Source: Coenobita brevimanus
Lineage: Eukaryota > Arthropoda > Malacostraca > Decapoda > Coenobitidae
Length of the DNA stretch: 64,000 nt
Reading direction: 5' to 3'
Assembly: GCA_032717465.1 (NCBI GenBank)
Contig: CM064683.1
Coordinates: 40,478,497-40,542,496 of the forward strand
Part shown: piece after piece, positions 35,100 through 47,187 of the stretch
How positions within the stretch are numbered: the first letter of the stretch is position 1
How the letters are laid out: each line of letters opens with the position of its first letter
The notes under the pieces: generated by a model
What the model saw: only the letters and a program-made list of their open reading frames with translations
What the model was told of the DNA's origin: nothing
Database searches by the model: none
Translations under genes and position numbers: made by a program

Positions 35100-36987
35100 A
35101 ATCAAAAACATCTGAATCACTCTCCCAATTTAAAATTGCTAGAAATCATGCAAAAGCTGTATTAAATCTATCTAAATCAAACTTTCTTCAAAAGCAAAGC
35201 ATCAAAACTTCTTAACAATCCTAATGACAATAGAATATTCTGGTCAACTCTTAATTCTTTCAATAATAACTTTAACAAGTCATCTTCCATTCCCCCACTA
35301 AAATCTTCAGATGGCAATATTACAAATGACCCACGTGGAAAAGCAGATATCTTTGCTAGTACCTTTGCAAGAAACTCTACCATAGATGATACCAGCCAGA
35401 GTGTCCCAGTACTGGAACTTGATTCTCCCGAAATTGCCCCACTTAAAATACAGACAAGATACGTAAAATCCATCCTAGACAATTTACCTACCAACAAAGC
35501 TCCAGGCCCAGATGGAATTCCGCCAATTGTTTTGAAAAAGTGTTCCCCTGAACTTGCCTCTGTCCTAGCTAAATTATTCAGACTATGCATACGTACTTCT
35601 TTATTCCCAAATTCATGGAAAGAAGCCATTATCCACCCAGTTCCAAAGAAAGGAAGTTCGTCTGACCCCTCCAATTACAGACCAATAGCTGTCACATCTT
35701 CTCTTGGTAAGGTATTCGAAACTTTAATTAATAAGCACATTGTTAAACATCTTGAATCCAACAACTTAATTAGTGATAGACAATATGGTTTTCGCCACGA
35801 AAGATCCACCATTGACATATATACTCAACCTCTTAACTCATACCATCCATCAATCAATTGATCTTTTTGGAGGATCTCATGTAGTAGCTCTTGATATTTC
35901 TAAAGCTTTCGACAGAGTATGGCACCGTTCCCTGCTGTCCAAACTCCCTTGCTATGGACTAACGTCTTTTGTTTCTTTGATTTCTTCATATCTTAGTGAC
36001 AGGAAAATAAGAGTAAAAGTAGATGATGTATATTCGAATTTCCACTCGATTAACGCCGGCGTGCCACAGGGATCAGTTCTGGCGCCAACCCTATTTCTGG
36101 TTCATATTAATGATCTCTTATCTGTCACTCACAATCCCATTCACTCATATGCAGATGACTCAACACTACATAGTTCATTCACACTCAGACATCCATTTAC
36201 AAAGTCTAATATCTCTACCTCTCAACTCAGTACAGCCATCTCCATAAATCAAGATCTATCTACAATCAGTGAATGGGGACAAAACAACCTTGTCTCTTTT
36301 AATGCTAGTAAAACTAAATATATACTGTTTACTAATAGACAGATATTGCCAGATTCAAACATTACCTTCAGTGCTACTAATATTCCCATCTCCAAAAGTA
36401 TTGAAATTCTTGGCGTCTCACTTAACAGTGCCCTCAGCTGGACCTCTAATGTCAGATCACTTGCTAAAACCGCCTCAAAGAAACTTGGATTATTGTACAG
36501 AGTCCGTAACGTCTTCGTCGATGAGCAGTTAGCTATAATTTATAAGAGTCATGTGCGCTCTCAGCTTGAATATTGCTCACCCTTGTGGAATGGATGTGGA
36601 CAGGTTGCATTAAGACAACTAGACAAAATTCAGAACAAAGCTGTTAGAATCATTAACAACCCTGCCATTACATATAAACTACCTCCCCTGCAAGTAAGAA
36701 GGAATGTTGCCTCCCTTGCATTATTTTACAGATATTTTTTTGGCAAATGCTCAGACGAAGTTGCGTCCATGGTGCCACCTCCCCATGCCTTCCCTCGTGC
36801 TACACGGGCATCTGGTAGCGCTCATGACTGGAATGTCACTCAACCATATTGTAGAACTTCTGCCTATCAGAATTCTTTCATTCCCCGAACTGCATTTCTC
36901 TGGAACTCGCTTCCCCAGAGTTGTTTCCCTCCACAATTCTTCAACTCTAACTGTTACAGATATTTTATGAACAGAGGACACCAGTAA
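35100..36987 (+). pseudogene. J1 reverse transcriptase region (frameshifted)
   Basis: Reverse transcriptase of a jockey-like LINE. SNYRPIAVTSSLGKVFE lies in the 35,532-35,861 frame. A small indel in an ATATATA run near 35,820 moves the rest to the 404-codon frame 35,773-36,987. That frame carries ALDISKAFDRVWH (catalytic Asp at residue 41), NAGVPQGSVLAPTLF and SYADDSTLH (YADD at 126-129). The downstream thumb and C-terminal part is uninterrupted to YFMNRGHQ and a stop. A further one-base insertion near 35,193 affects the linker. The catalytic residues are intact, so inactivation is recent. Confidence 0.9.
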
Positions 36988-37122
36988 TCTGGTGTATGGA
37001 TTATTATTTTTTTTACTCATTTGTTTTTCCTTCCTCCGTTCTGTTATTAAAAAAAAAAATGCATTAATGTTAGGACAATATTTACTGTCGATGGTACTCC
37101 AATTTCGCATGACTGAGCAATA

Positions 37123-37815
37123 TGTAATTATATAGGCATTATACAGGCATTAGGATATATCTCATAAACAATGTACAGGATGTAATGTCTACTGGGGACA
37201 TACACAGTTTCTTACTAAAAATGTCAATTCACATAATGTATGTCCACAACCTTGTTGTCCCAGACCATCAAGAATTCTTAACAATATGATGAATCTCAAA
37301 CTTCCTTTTAGTCCTGACGACCAAGAATTTCATGACGTATCTAAACATGTGGAGTAACCAGCCCTAGGCGGTTAGTCCACGTGAAAGGAAATCTGCCAGA
37401 CACACACACATCCTCTCCAAGCTGCATATAATGTCGGAGAGCTGCCCTTCAGATCAGAACGGGTTAGAGAGAGAAAAGGGACAGAAGGAGTGGGAGAGAA
37501 GGCCCGAGAACACAATCGGGGTGGATGCAGGAGACAGGGAGTAGGAGAGTGAGAGTAAAGTCAAGGACAGCAGCTAGCACAAACTGCTACTAACCATAGG
37601 CTATACGGGTCACGCAAAGCTTTTAACTTTTATTCATGTGTCTCAAAATAAACTCCACCGACTCAGATCTGCCTGTTTCATCATCCCACTTAATATACGA
37701 AGAGATTAGCGGAACAGAGAAGGTCTACACTGACTTCTACGTGCCTCAACATTACTCTCTCCTAACAACTCTCATTGACGGTTCAACCAGTTAACATTCT
37801 CTATAGGAATACTTA
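37123..37815 (+). repeat. 3' LTR of copy 2
   Basis: About 690 bp and about 100 bp longer than the 5' LTR. It has an extra 'cattatacagg' near the start and an insertion at about 37,480-37,560. AATAAA is at 37,647-37,652. Visible divergence from the 5' LTR indicates an old insertion. Confidence 0.65.
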
Positions 37816-38014
37816 GAAAAGAGCCTGTGTGAACGAGCCGCTCCTGAAGATGCTCCATCATCTGAACATCATCAGAGAGGAGGAAGCGATAGAATGCCTC
37901 ACATGCCTAACAGAATACCACTAAATGCTTACATGTTTCCCTGTATTCTCCTTGGTTTGCAGCAATTCTTAGCGTTTTTTCTCGACGACTTATTTTCTTT
38001 AAAACACATCAACC

Positions 38015-39150
38015 CTCTCTTAGACGCATCCTGTCTGTTATTACATTCCAGCTAACGCTATACGTTTTAGTTCACCTAACACTATCGTGGACGCATCCTG
38101 TCTGTTATTACATTCCAGTTAACGCTATACGTTTTAGTTCACCTAACACTATCGTGGACGCATCCTGTCTGTTATTACATTCCAGCTAACGCTATACGTT
38201 TTAGTTCACCTAACACTATCGTGGACGCATCCTGTCTGTTATTACATTCCAGCTAACGCTATACGTTTTAGTTCACCTAACACTATCGTGGACGCATCCT
38301 GTCTGTTATTACATTCCAGCTAACGCTATACGTTTTAGTTCACCTAACACTATCGTGGACGCATCCTGTCTGTTATTACATTCCAGCTAACGCTATACGT
38401 TTTAGTTCACCTAACACTATCGTGGACGCATCCTGTCTGTTACTACATTCCAGCTAACGCTATACGTTTTAGTTCACCTAACACTATCGTGGACGCATCC
38501 TGTCTGTTATTACATTCCAGCTAACGCTATACGTTTTAGTTCACCTAACACTATCGTGGACGCATCCTGTCTGTTATTACATTCCAGCTAACGCTATACG
38601 TTTTAGTTCACCTAACACTATCGTGGACGCATCCTGTCTGTTATTACATTCCAGCTAACGCTATACGTTTTAGTTCACCTAACACTATCGTGGACGCATC
38701 CTGTCTGTTATTACATTCCAGCTAACGCTATACGTTTTAGTTCACCTAACACTATCGTGGACGCATCCTGTCTGTTATTACATTCCAGCTAACGCTATAC
38801 GTTTTAGTTCACCTAACACTATCGTGGACGCATCCTGTCTGTTATTACATTCCAGCTAACGCTATACGTTTTAGTTCACCTAACACTATCGTGGACGCAT
38901 CCTGTCTGTTATTACATTCCAGCTAACGCTATACGTTTTAGTTCACCTAACACTATCGTGGACGCATCCTGTCTGTTATTACATTCCAGCTAACGCTATA
39001 CGTTTTAGTTCACCTAACACTATCGTGGACGCATCCTGTCTGTTATTACATTCCAGCTAACGCTATACGTTTTAGTTCACCTAACACTATCGTGGACGCA
39101 TCCTGTCTGTTATTACATTCCAGCTAACGCTATACGTTTTAGTTCACCTG
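38015..39150. repeat. 67-bp satellite array, about 17 copies (A2)
   Basis: Same consensus as 6,304-7,293, with nearly perfect units. One early unit has 'attccagtta' and one has 'ttactacatt'; otherwise the units are uniform. The flanks on both sides match A1 at clearly lower identity. Confidence 0.97.
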
Positions 39151-39604
39151 ACAGTTAGTAAAGGAGCCTAAGAGTGTCAATATTCTTTGTAATCCTGCTG
39201 ATCCAAAGTATGAGGTTAATACCAAGGTGCAATATGTCAATTAGTGCCTACAGAAGTGCTGCAAAGTATCCTACGCTGGCAAATTACCTGCCTGGCATTA
39301 TACCTGGGCTGCCCACACAAGGTTTTATGAGGGTATACAGGAACCTAAGGGAAAAGAGCATGATTAATATTTTAGTCGTAAATAAGGAATTTATTAAAAG
39401 TTCATTTTGAACTTACAACGGACGATTTTACTCTGCTTTTGCAGTCTTACGTCTTAGTACTCCAGAGCGCGCGGTAGTGAGTGCTGGATATTGTTTGCTT
39501 CTGTGTGTGTGTGTGTGTGTGTGTATGTGTGTGTGTGTGTGTGTGATGATGTTAGAATTTACAATAAAAAGTATGGTGAAATCATACGAGAGATAATAAA
39601 ATAT
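39151..39604. other. Diverged A2 flank
   Basis: Homologous to 7,294-7,720 with many substitutions. Contains a (GT)n run at 39,502-39,544 corresponding to a shorter one at 7,637-7,654. No gene is seen. Confidence 0.65.
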
Positions 39605-40447
39605 TGTTATGAAGTGAGATTTGCCAGTTAGATGCTCGAGAAGTTTCTAGGCGTTTCGTGTAGTAGTTCCCGCATCGGTACGAGTCAGGGTTGCCAGTTA
39701 TCCTGCTGTTTGTGAGCCTAGTTATTTCTAAGTTACTCATTAATTTAAGGTGCTTTTTCTCAATAATGTTTTATTTAAATGATTGTTTGTTAAATTATGT
39801 AGTTTAAGTTCGTATGGTAAATGATTTAGAGTGTTATGTAATGTGAGACAACTCTGCATGTTTTCATGTGTCTGAATTGGCAGCTGTTGCCACCGAGAGT
39901 ATACTTGTAAAATGTAGACGTTTCGAGAGTAATGCAAGCTTATATAAGATGGGGTAGAGATTATTACGAGTTTAGTCGGGTGTCAAGTTTGTTTGAGTGA
40001 GGTGCAGTCGGGTTTTGGTTCAGTTTGAGTGTAGTGCAGTGTCAGTGTCTGTTAAGATTGTCTTATTTTTGGTACTTGTGAGAACAGTGGCAAAGAGTGA
40101 CGAGTTACTGAAGTTTGTATATCGCTGGAAGTTGGGACAACAGTGAAGGGTCCAACATTAAGTGTAATAACTTTGAAATGTTGTTAGGCATTAAGTATAA
40201 TAGCAATTAGTAAAGTGTGTATAGCTCCAGTGCTTGTGAGAACAGTGAAGTTGGAAAGCATTAAGTGGAATTATTTGGAAAATAAAGACAGTGAACTTTA
40301 AGGAGCCAGTGTTTATTTTCGCCTCAGCTGATCTTGGTACTGCATACCTAAGGCTGACCATAGGAAGAACAACTCACTGGGCAACGTCCTTCCTGTACTG
40401 TACTACTGCTGTTGGAGCCTGTGACAGTGTGGGGTGTGGTCGTGACA
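39605..40447 (+). mobile_element. Solo LTR
   Basis: An 843-bp segment present in A2 and absent from A1 (empty site near 7,710). It starts TGTTATG and ends CGTGACA, the usual TG...CA with inverted TGT/ACA ends. It is flanked by ATAT (39,601-39,604) and ATAC (40,448-40,451), a likely 4-bp target duplication with one change. TATATAAG is at 39,941-39,948 and AATAAA at 40,281-40,286, giving a coherent U3-R-U5 layout. The interior and partner LTR are gone, as expected after LTR-LTR recombination. It is not related in sequence to the other LTR copies here. A 4-bp duplication would fit Ty3/gypsy, but that is inference. Confidence 0.75.
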
Positions 40448-41355
40448 ATACGACTATGATTCGAAAAAGCACAATACAAGATATGATGGAAGAATGGTAA
40501 GCAGGAGGCGAGGACAGAGATGATCGACTCACTGCTCGACACTGAGTGGCCTGGGTTCTGTATGCTGGTCTCACACTCTTCTTTTTTATATCTGTTTATC
40601 TATGTGGCCATCTCCCTATTTACGTATTTGCCTTTTACTTTATCTATATTCATCTATTGTACCTTTCAATTATAGGTTAACTTAACCCCTGGATCAAAAT
40701 TACATATCATTTTCATTCTATCTGCCTCCAGACATTTATATTAAACTTGGTGCCGACCTCTTGTAGTAAATGGTTTAATGAAGGCTTTATCTAACCCCTC
40801 TGGCTGGGAAAGTTGCTCCTAAACTGAACAAAATCGTCTTAGGGTGACAAGAATAAAATGAACAAAGAGAAGCACTGGAACCCTGCAACACCCGCGACCA
40901 CCAACTGGTCTTTGGCCCGAATATTTGACACGGCCCTGTGACCTCCACCTGCCACAGATTACTCTACAAATACAACTACAGGATTTCATTCTTGTCTAAT
41001 CCTTAACTTCTTCCACCAAGTTTGATTCAAATTATATCAGTACTGTTTGTGTTACTGTAGGTTTGCCTTATAACCTTAGCCTTTGACCTTTGCCTGAAAC
41101 CATGAATTTTGACCTTTTCCTCGGAGCTTGACCTCTGACTGTTTGTGGTCAAGATAGAATCCTTGAATTCATCCCTTTGCCTCATCTATTCCACAGCGCT
41201 TGCTCTAAATCGGACAAAATATTTATGTTGTTCTTGTCCTGTGACTTTAACCTGTTACAAAACTATTGACCCTTGGAACAAGAGATTTATTCCTTTGGTT
41301 ACCTTCCGTCTTTAATTATGATTCTTTATAATCATAGTTGCATGGTTTATTTTGT

Positions 41356-41407
<52 letters not shown>

Positions 41408-41680
41408 CACGCAGCCTCGCCTCGAGGGTCGCAAGTGTAAAAATATGTCATCGATGTGATGGTGTTAATTTAATAAAAAATTTACGTCTCTCTCCCTTAA
41501 TTTGCGATTCAGTTAAGCTTTGTCCTGCTTTTCATCTTTCAGTTTCATAGTCCATTTTTCGCTGCCTTCTTTTTTTTTTCTTTTTTCCATTCTTTCTATG
41601 TCTTTCTCCTTTCTTCCCATTCGTCTCTATCTTTTTTTTAATAATATTATTTTCTAATTTCCTTTCGTTTCCTCACTATA
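40448..41680. other. Diverged A2 flank with (CA)n
   Basis: Homologous to 7,720-8,655. The stretch 40,950-41,340 is longer than in A1, which appears to have lost about 300 bp. (CA)n is at 41,358-41,405. No gene is seen. Confidence 0.65.
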
Positions 41681-43288
41681 TCCTAGCGACAGAATTACAA
41701 GGGAAGTAGGAGCCAAGGTAAAGCCAGGTGGAGCGGCCTGAGACTCCGACAAAGGTGTCTCAAGTTCCACCCTTACAAACAATGCTCCTTTATTATTTGT
41801 TTCTCTTCTTTCCCATTTTTTCTTTCTCTTTTATTTTCTGATTATATTCATTATTTCTCTCTCTATCCCTAATATCGTTTCTCCCAAATTTCTTTCTTCC
41901 TTTCTCTTCTGTATCTTGTTGTGTATCTTGTTTATTCCTTTCCCCCTTTTTTATCTCCTTTTCATTCCTCTCTTTTTATTATCTTCTATTTCCCGTTTTC
42001 ACGTCTTGGTAGGTTTTTTATCTAACTGTTTTATCCCTTTATATATTTTTTCCTTTTCTCGTAACTTCGTTCATTTTCTAATTTTGTTTTGTCTTCTTCT
42101 TCATCCTTTCTTTCTCCATTATATTAGAGCATCACAAGCAGCAAGTAACTGGGAGAGGAGGTGAAGTAAGGTTATCATTATGGTAACCTACTTCATATCA
42201 TCATCATCATCATCATCATCATCATCGTCATCTGTATCCATATAAATTGCATTGTACTCTTCAGCTGTAACATACATCACCATCACCATGTCCATCAACA
42301 TCATTGCAACTTACTGCATATCACCACCACCACCACCACCATCATTATCATCATTGTTGTCCAGTTATCATTATACTCGTCAGTTGTATCCTACATCACC
42401 ATCACTCTTGCCATATCCATTAAAATTATAGTAATCTACTGCATATCACCATCATCACTACCACCATCACCATCGTCATTATCATTAATCATACATTAAC
42501 ACTATACTCGTCAACTGTAATCTACATCACCATCATCATCATATCCATCAATATCATCACCATCGTCATCATCATCACTTTTACCAGCAATAGGTACGTT
42601 AGATCACAGCCACCACTATATTACAGCATCACAAGGTACAAGAGAGGTAGGAGGCGAGATGAAGTAAGGTGCAGCGGCCTACGACTCTACTACACCTGGA
42701 CTGAGTTCAAACCTTCACCCTACTGCCCGACATGCCTCTTTTCTTTATTTCTCTCTTCCATTGCATTATCTGTATTTTCTCATTTCCTTCTCTCATTCTT
42801 ATTCCCACTATTTTTTTTTTCCTTTTCGATCTAAATATTTTTACTTTCTTCATTCTCTTTCGTAATAATATTGCTTATTTTAGGGGAATCCTTCTCTATT
42901 TTCCTTTATATTTTTTTTCTTGTATGTTTCTATCCCCTCACCTTTTTCTGTTATTTCTTATTTTCTTTATATCTCCTTTTCTTTCGTCCTTGCTTTCTCC
43001 ACTAATACCACTAGCAACAAGAGAGGTAAAGGGCAAGATGAAGTAAGATGGAGCGGCCTGGAACTCCACTACACCCATACCTACTTAACACCTTTGCTGT
43101 TTTATCTCACATCGTTCTTTCTCCCTGTCTTTTTTTTTGTTTTTTTTTTTTTGTTTCCTGCAATTCATGATGTGCTTCTTTTTCTTTTACCATATATTCC
43201 TAATTCTTTCTCTTTCCTTCATTCTTTCCATTTCTTTTTCTTTATCGTTTCTTTTCCCCTTTTCTTCTTTCTCATTTTCATTACTTGT

Positions 43289-43336
<48 letters not shown>

Positions 43337-44275
43337 TTCTCTGTTCATGATATATTGCAGGAATTATTGATCAAGGGAAGTAGTAGGCCATATCAAGTAA
43401 GGTGTAGCGGCCTGGGACACACGTATAGGTGTCTGGAGTTCAACCCTGTGCATCATATGCTCCTTTATTGGTCCATTTTTCTCATTTCCTTTTTCCTTCT
43501 CGTTTCTTTTTTCTTTCTTCCTACTTTGATTCCTGTTCTACTTTACTTTCTTCTTTTCATTTCTTCTTTACATCTTATTTTTATTTCTTTCTCTTTTATA
43601 ACTACTTTTTGTCTTTTACATTTTTTTTCTAAATCATTCCTTTTCTTTTCCTTTCTTTTAATCATGTTTTCCCTTTTTGCCCATTTTTCTCAGTATATTA
43701 GAGCGTCACAAGTTACAAGAAAAGTAGCAGGCGAGTGGAAAGCTCCACCCTTTCAAATAATGCTCATTTTTTCATTCTTGTTTATTTCTTGTTTTTTTTT
43801 TTTTCATTCTCTTTCCTTCTTTATCTTATTGCATTCCTCATTTTTCTCCTTATCCCTGATATCGATTCTCCCAAATGTCCTTCCTTTCTCCTCTGTTTCT
43901 TGTTGTTTATTCCTTTCCCTTTTTTTCTTTGCTTTTCATCCCTCTCTATTTCTCATTTTCTCTTTCACGTTTTCCATTTTTGGTGGATTTTTTCCTTATT
44001 GCTTTGTCTCTCTACATTTCTTTCCTATTATGCCTTTTCTTGTAACGTCGTTCTTTTTCTACTTCTCCTTTGTCTCTTTCTTCATCTTTTCTTTCCCCAT
44101 TATATTGGAGCATCACAAGCAATATTTAGCTAGGAGACGAGATAAAGCAAGCTTATCATCATTACAGTAACCAACTTTATATCATCATCATGATCAACGC
44201 TATCATTATCCATACAGTTAACATTATACTCGTGAGTTGTAACATACATCACCATCACCATACCCATCAACATCA
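41680..44275 (+). repeat. Modular array (A2 side)
   Basis: Full heads start near 41,680, 42,618, 43,000 and 43,355. Partial heads are near 42,118, 43,695 and 44,100. CT-rich tracts and (ATC)n stretches lie between. 42,360-43,090 is closely repeated at 47,230-48,000, on the other side of the LINE. (TC)n is at 43,290-43,334. The 416-codon frame 42,920-44,170 is a stop-poor pyrimidine artefact. Confidence 0.75.
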
Positions 44276-44391
44276 TAGCATGACACCACATGACACCACA
44301 ACAGAAATACAATCAATTTAAATACGCACTGGTAACAAATCACGCATAACAATCGCTAACACATACATTCCCCCCCAATCGTCCCCCACAG

Positions 44392-44770
44392 TACCACACA
44401 ATTACTCTCCACAGATACACCACATCACTAACATACCCAACATCATCCTGGGTGGCGATTTCAACGCCAAGTCGTCGGCCTGGCATGTCAACAACCCTGA
44501 CACGGACAGAGGGCTGATACTACAATCCCAGACAGATCATCTTTTCATACTGAACAATCTAGACCAACATACCCATATCCCTCATCAAGCCCTCTTCCTC
44601 CCATCATCTCCAGACATCACCTTCTGCTCCCCAAACCTCGCCCCCACTACTTCATGGAGAGTGGTCAAAACCCTAGGTTCTGATCACCTCCCAATCATCA
44701 TCACTACCAAAACCAGAATCACCCCAGCTGGCCACAAACACACTTACACTAATTATAAGAGAGCCAACTG
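44392..44770 (+). pseudogene. J5 endonuclease domain (5'-truncated)
   Basis: The open translation has IANTYIPPQ, LGGDFNAKSSAWH (DNA at about 44,448-44,486), SPDITFCS and LGSDHLPI (about 44,674-44,697), all canonical for LINE endonucleases. The roughly 80 residues that normally precede it, including the first catalytic Asn and Glu, are missing. A stop follows at about 44,769 and the next frame begins at 44,835. Confidence 0.85.
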
Positions 44771-44834
44771 AGAGGTCTAAAAACAACATTTCGAAACACT
44801 GAACAGTACACCCATCACAAACATCAACACCGCT

Positions 44835-46207
44835 GTGCACACTTTCAATACAATTAGACAAAACGCAGACAAAAGACACATCCCTAGAGGCAACAGAAAG
44901 AGACACAACCCCAACTTCACACCAGAAATTCAAGGCCTCATCAGACAACGGGACACACTGCGACATTCCCCAACACCCCATACACAAGACACCGTACAAC
45001 AAATACAAGAACTCAACACTCAGATAAACAATAAAATATCAGAACGGCAAACACTAAACTGGAAAAATTACCTCCAAACACTTGACCACAAAACAAACAT
45101 CAGCAAACTCTACAAAACACTAAACAGCATCACACTTTCCAACATCAACACCACACAATCACATCCTGCCATCACAACAACAGACACCATATTCTCAAAC
45201 AAACAACAAGCAAACACTCTCATCAATCACTTTTCACAAGTCAGCCATCTAAACCCCCATCCCGAAGACCGACGTATCATCAGATGTAAGAGACAGTTCC
45301 CCACAAATCCAGACTATGCACCTTTCATTTACAACCAGACGAAGCACATCATTAACAACCTCAAGCACTCATCTGCCTTTGGACCAGACAACATAAGCAA
45401 CATTCACCTTAAACACTTTGGACCACAAGGCATACAAGCACTCACCAACATAACAAACTACAGCTACTCACACAACATAACACCCAACATCTGGAAGAAT
45501 TATCATCATTATCCCTAAACCCAACAAAGACCCTACATTACCCTCCTCACACCACCCCATCACACTCTTCTGCACCCCCTCTAAAGTCACCGAACGACTG
45601 GTACTACAACTAGTCACACCTCACATTCCCCTAGCCTCATCACAACATGGCTTTAGGCCACTACACTCCACAAACATCCTTCTTACAGACCTTACACAGA
45701 GAGTTTTCGATGGCATGAATTCAGCTAGGCCACCACACAGAACACTCCTAATCACACTAGACATTAGCAAGGTTAACAAACAAAATACTCAACACAAACA
45801 TGCACAATAACACAAAAAGATGACTGGCAAACTACTTAGCAGGCAGATGTACACACGTAACATTTGCCGGTCAGTCTTCTAACATCAGAAACTTCACAAA
45901 CGGCGTCCCCCAAGGATCTGTTTTGTCCCCTACACTCTTTAACCTATACATGCACGACGTACCCACACCCCACACACCACAGATACACATAGCTTCCTAT
46001 GTAGATGATACAACACTTACATGTACGCACCAAAACGCAAACACAGCTGCACACATCATTCAACTTTACCTCAACCCACTACACGAATGGTTCACCACAA
46101 ACAGGCTCAAAATAGCCCCAGCCAAATCTACAGTGATTCATCTCACAAACTGGACAGCAGAACACAGCCACATTCCACACCTCACCATAAACAACATTCC
46201 CCTACCC

Positions 46208-46301
<94 letters not shown>
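44835..46301 (+). pseudogene. J5 linker and reverse transcriptase core (broken)
   Basis: The 227-codon frame 44,835-45,518 is the linker and RT N-terminal part (KHSSAFGPDNISNIHLKHF). A frame change near 45,500 gives PKPNKDPTL and QHGFRPLHSTNILL, then LLITLDISK. That is followed by a disrupted stretch with a stop after about 45,770. The 45,923-46,339 frame opens beside NGVPQGSVLSPTLFNLYMHD and has SYVDDTTL (YVDD at 45,998-46,009), so the active-site DD pair survives. It runs into the (AC)n expansion at 46,210. Confidence 0.85.
46210..46301 (+). repeat. (AC)n expansion inside RT coding sequence
   Basis: About 46 AC units sit between codons for IPLP and for ILGVTYNTSMPFKQHI, both parts of the same conserved RT segment. 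The run encodes His-Thr dipeptides. The length changes the frame, so the downstream part is read in a different frame from the upstream part. Confidence 0.95.
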
Positions 46302-46306
<5 letters not shown>

Positions 46307-47187
46307 TGGTGTAACATACAATACATCAATGCCATTTAAACAACACATCACAAACATTAAAAATAAAATAACACCAAGACTCAATGCTTTGAGGTCACCT
46401 GCCTATACTACATTCGGACACAACAAAGAAACCACCACCACAGTATACAAACAATACATACGTTCGGTGATGAATTATGCAAGCTCTGCCTGGGCTTCTA
46501 ACCTCACCAAAACACACTACAACACTCTACAGACCATACACAACAAGGCCCTAAAAATAATCACAGGCTGCACAGCTACTACACCCACAGACCACCTACA
46601 TCAAGAAACCAAAGTCCTCAAAGTCAAGGATCACTTAGACATGAGAGGCACCCAGTTTCTTCCTGCAGCCTCCACAAACCCACAACATCCACTCCAGTAC
46701 ATGGCAGCACACCCACCCACACCAAGGAACATCAAAACTACACCCAGTACACGATACTATACACAAATACTGTCATCTCTCCCTCCTCGTCCACCTCAGA
46801 CCAGCTTCCAGAAGCATATCCATACTCAGATCACTCGCCACTCCATTCAGTCACTAAAAGACAACACACAGCTGCATGCACGGCCTCCTGACATTCACCC
46901 TTCTGAATCCTATCTTCCTCGTGAGGAGGTTCCACCTGGCCAGGCTGAGATGTGGGCACCATACAGCCCTCTTAAGCTACCAGAAGAGGCTGGATGACTC
47001 CGTCGCTGATGCCTGTCCAGGATGCAACACAGCACCCCATACTATTAAGCACATTATGGAAGACTGCATTGCACACAATCACCTCCGCCAACAACACAAC
47101 ATACACTCTTTGAGAGCTCTGTGGGAAAGCCTGGTCACGGCCATGGCCTTCCTAAGGGACTTGGGGCTGTTCGGCCAGACTGCCTAG
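46302..47187 (+). pseudogene. J5 RT thumb and C-terminal region
   Basis: The frame resumes with ILGVTY and continues as 46,329-46,997 (222 codons, including YKQYIRSVMNYASSAW and IHNKALKIITG). A shift near 46,930 moves it to the 46,876-47,187 frame. That ends with CPGCNTAPHTIKHIMEDC, a CX2CX7HX4C zinc-knuckle-like motif common at LINE C-termini, and LRDLGLFGQTA. Confidence 0.8.

Larger units (their letters stand above)
33745..37060 (+). mobile_element. Jockey-like non-LTR retrotransposon J1, nested
   Basis: Inserted in LTR copy 2 on the same strand. The order is a 5' region (33,745-34,009), an endonuclease, a linker, reverse transcriptase, a C-terminal region and a short A-rich tail (37,048-37,058). 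LTR-element sequence resumes after the tail (gttagg...). No clear target duplication is visible. It is nearly complete for the enzymatic open frame but carries several frame breaks. An upstream gag-like frame is not seen. Confidence 0.85.
30243..37815 (+). mobile_element. Non-autonomous LTR retrotransposon, copy 2, with nested LINE
   Basis: 5' LTR 30,243-30,829 and 3' LTR 37,123-37,815, both starting TGTA. TATATA (30,535) and AATAAA (30,692, and 37,647 in the 3' LTR) sit in U3-R order. A primer-binding-like TGGTGGCAAGCGG begins at 30,831. The target duplication is GAAAG (30,238-30,242) against GAAAAG (37,816-37,821). Paralogous block A1 shows the empty site at 6,101-6,106. The interior has no gag or pol. 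Up to 33,740 it holds a non-coding leader resembling the reverse complement of copy 1 and a large 52-bp array. A jockey-like LINE (about 33,745-37,060) is nested within it. Confidence 0.75.

Noticed and set aside
42920..44170. 416-codon open frame
   Set aside because: It runs through two SINE-like heads and several C/T-rich tracts and is mostly Phe, Ser and Leu. C/T-only DNA lacks stop codons, so the length is not evidence of coding.
46021..46339. His-Thr repeat protein, or Cys-Val repeat on the other strand
   Set aside because: This is translation of the (AC)n expansion inside the J5 pseudogene.
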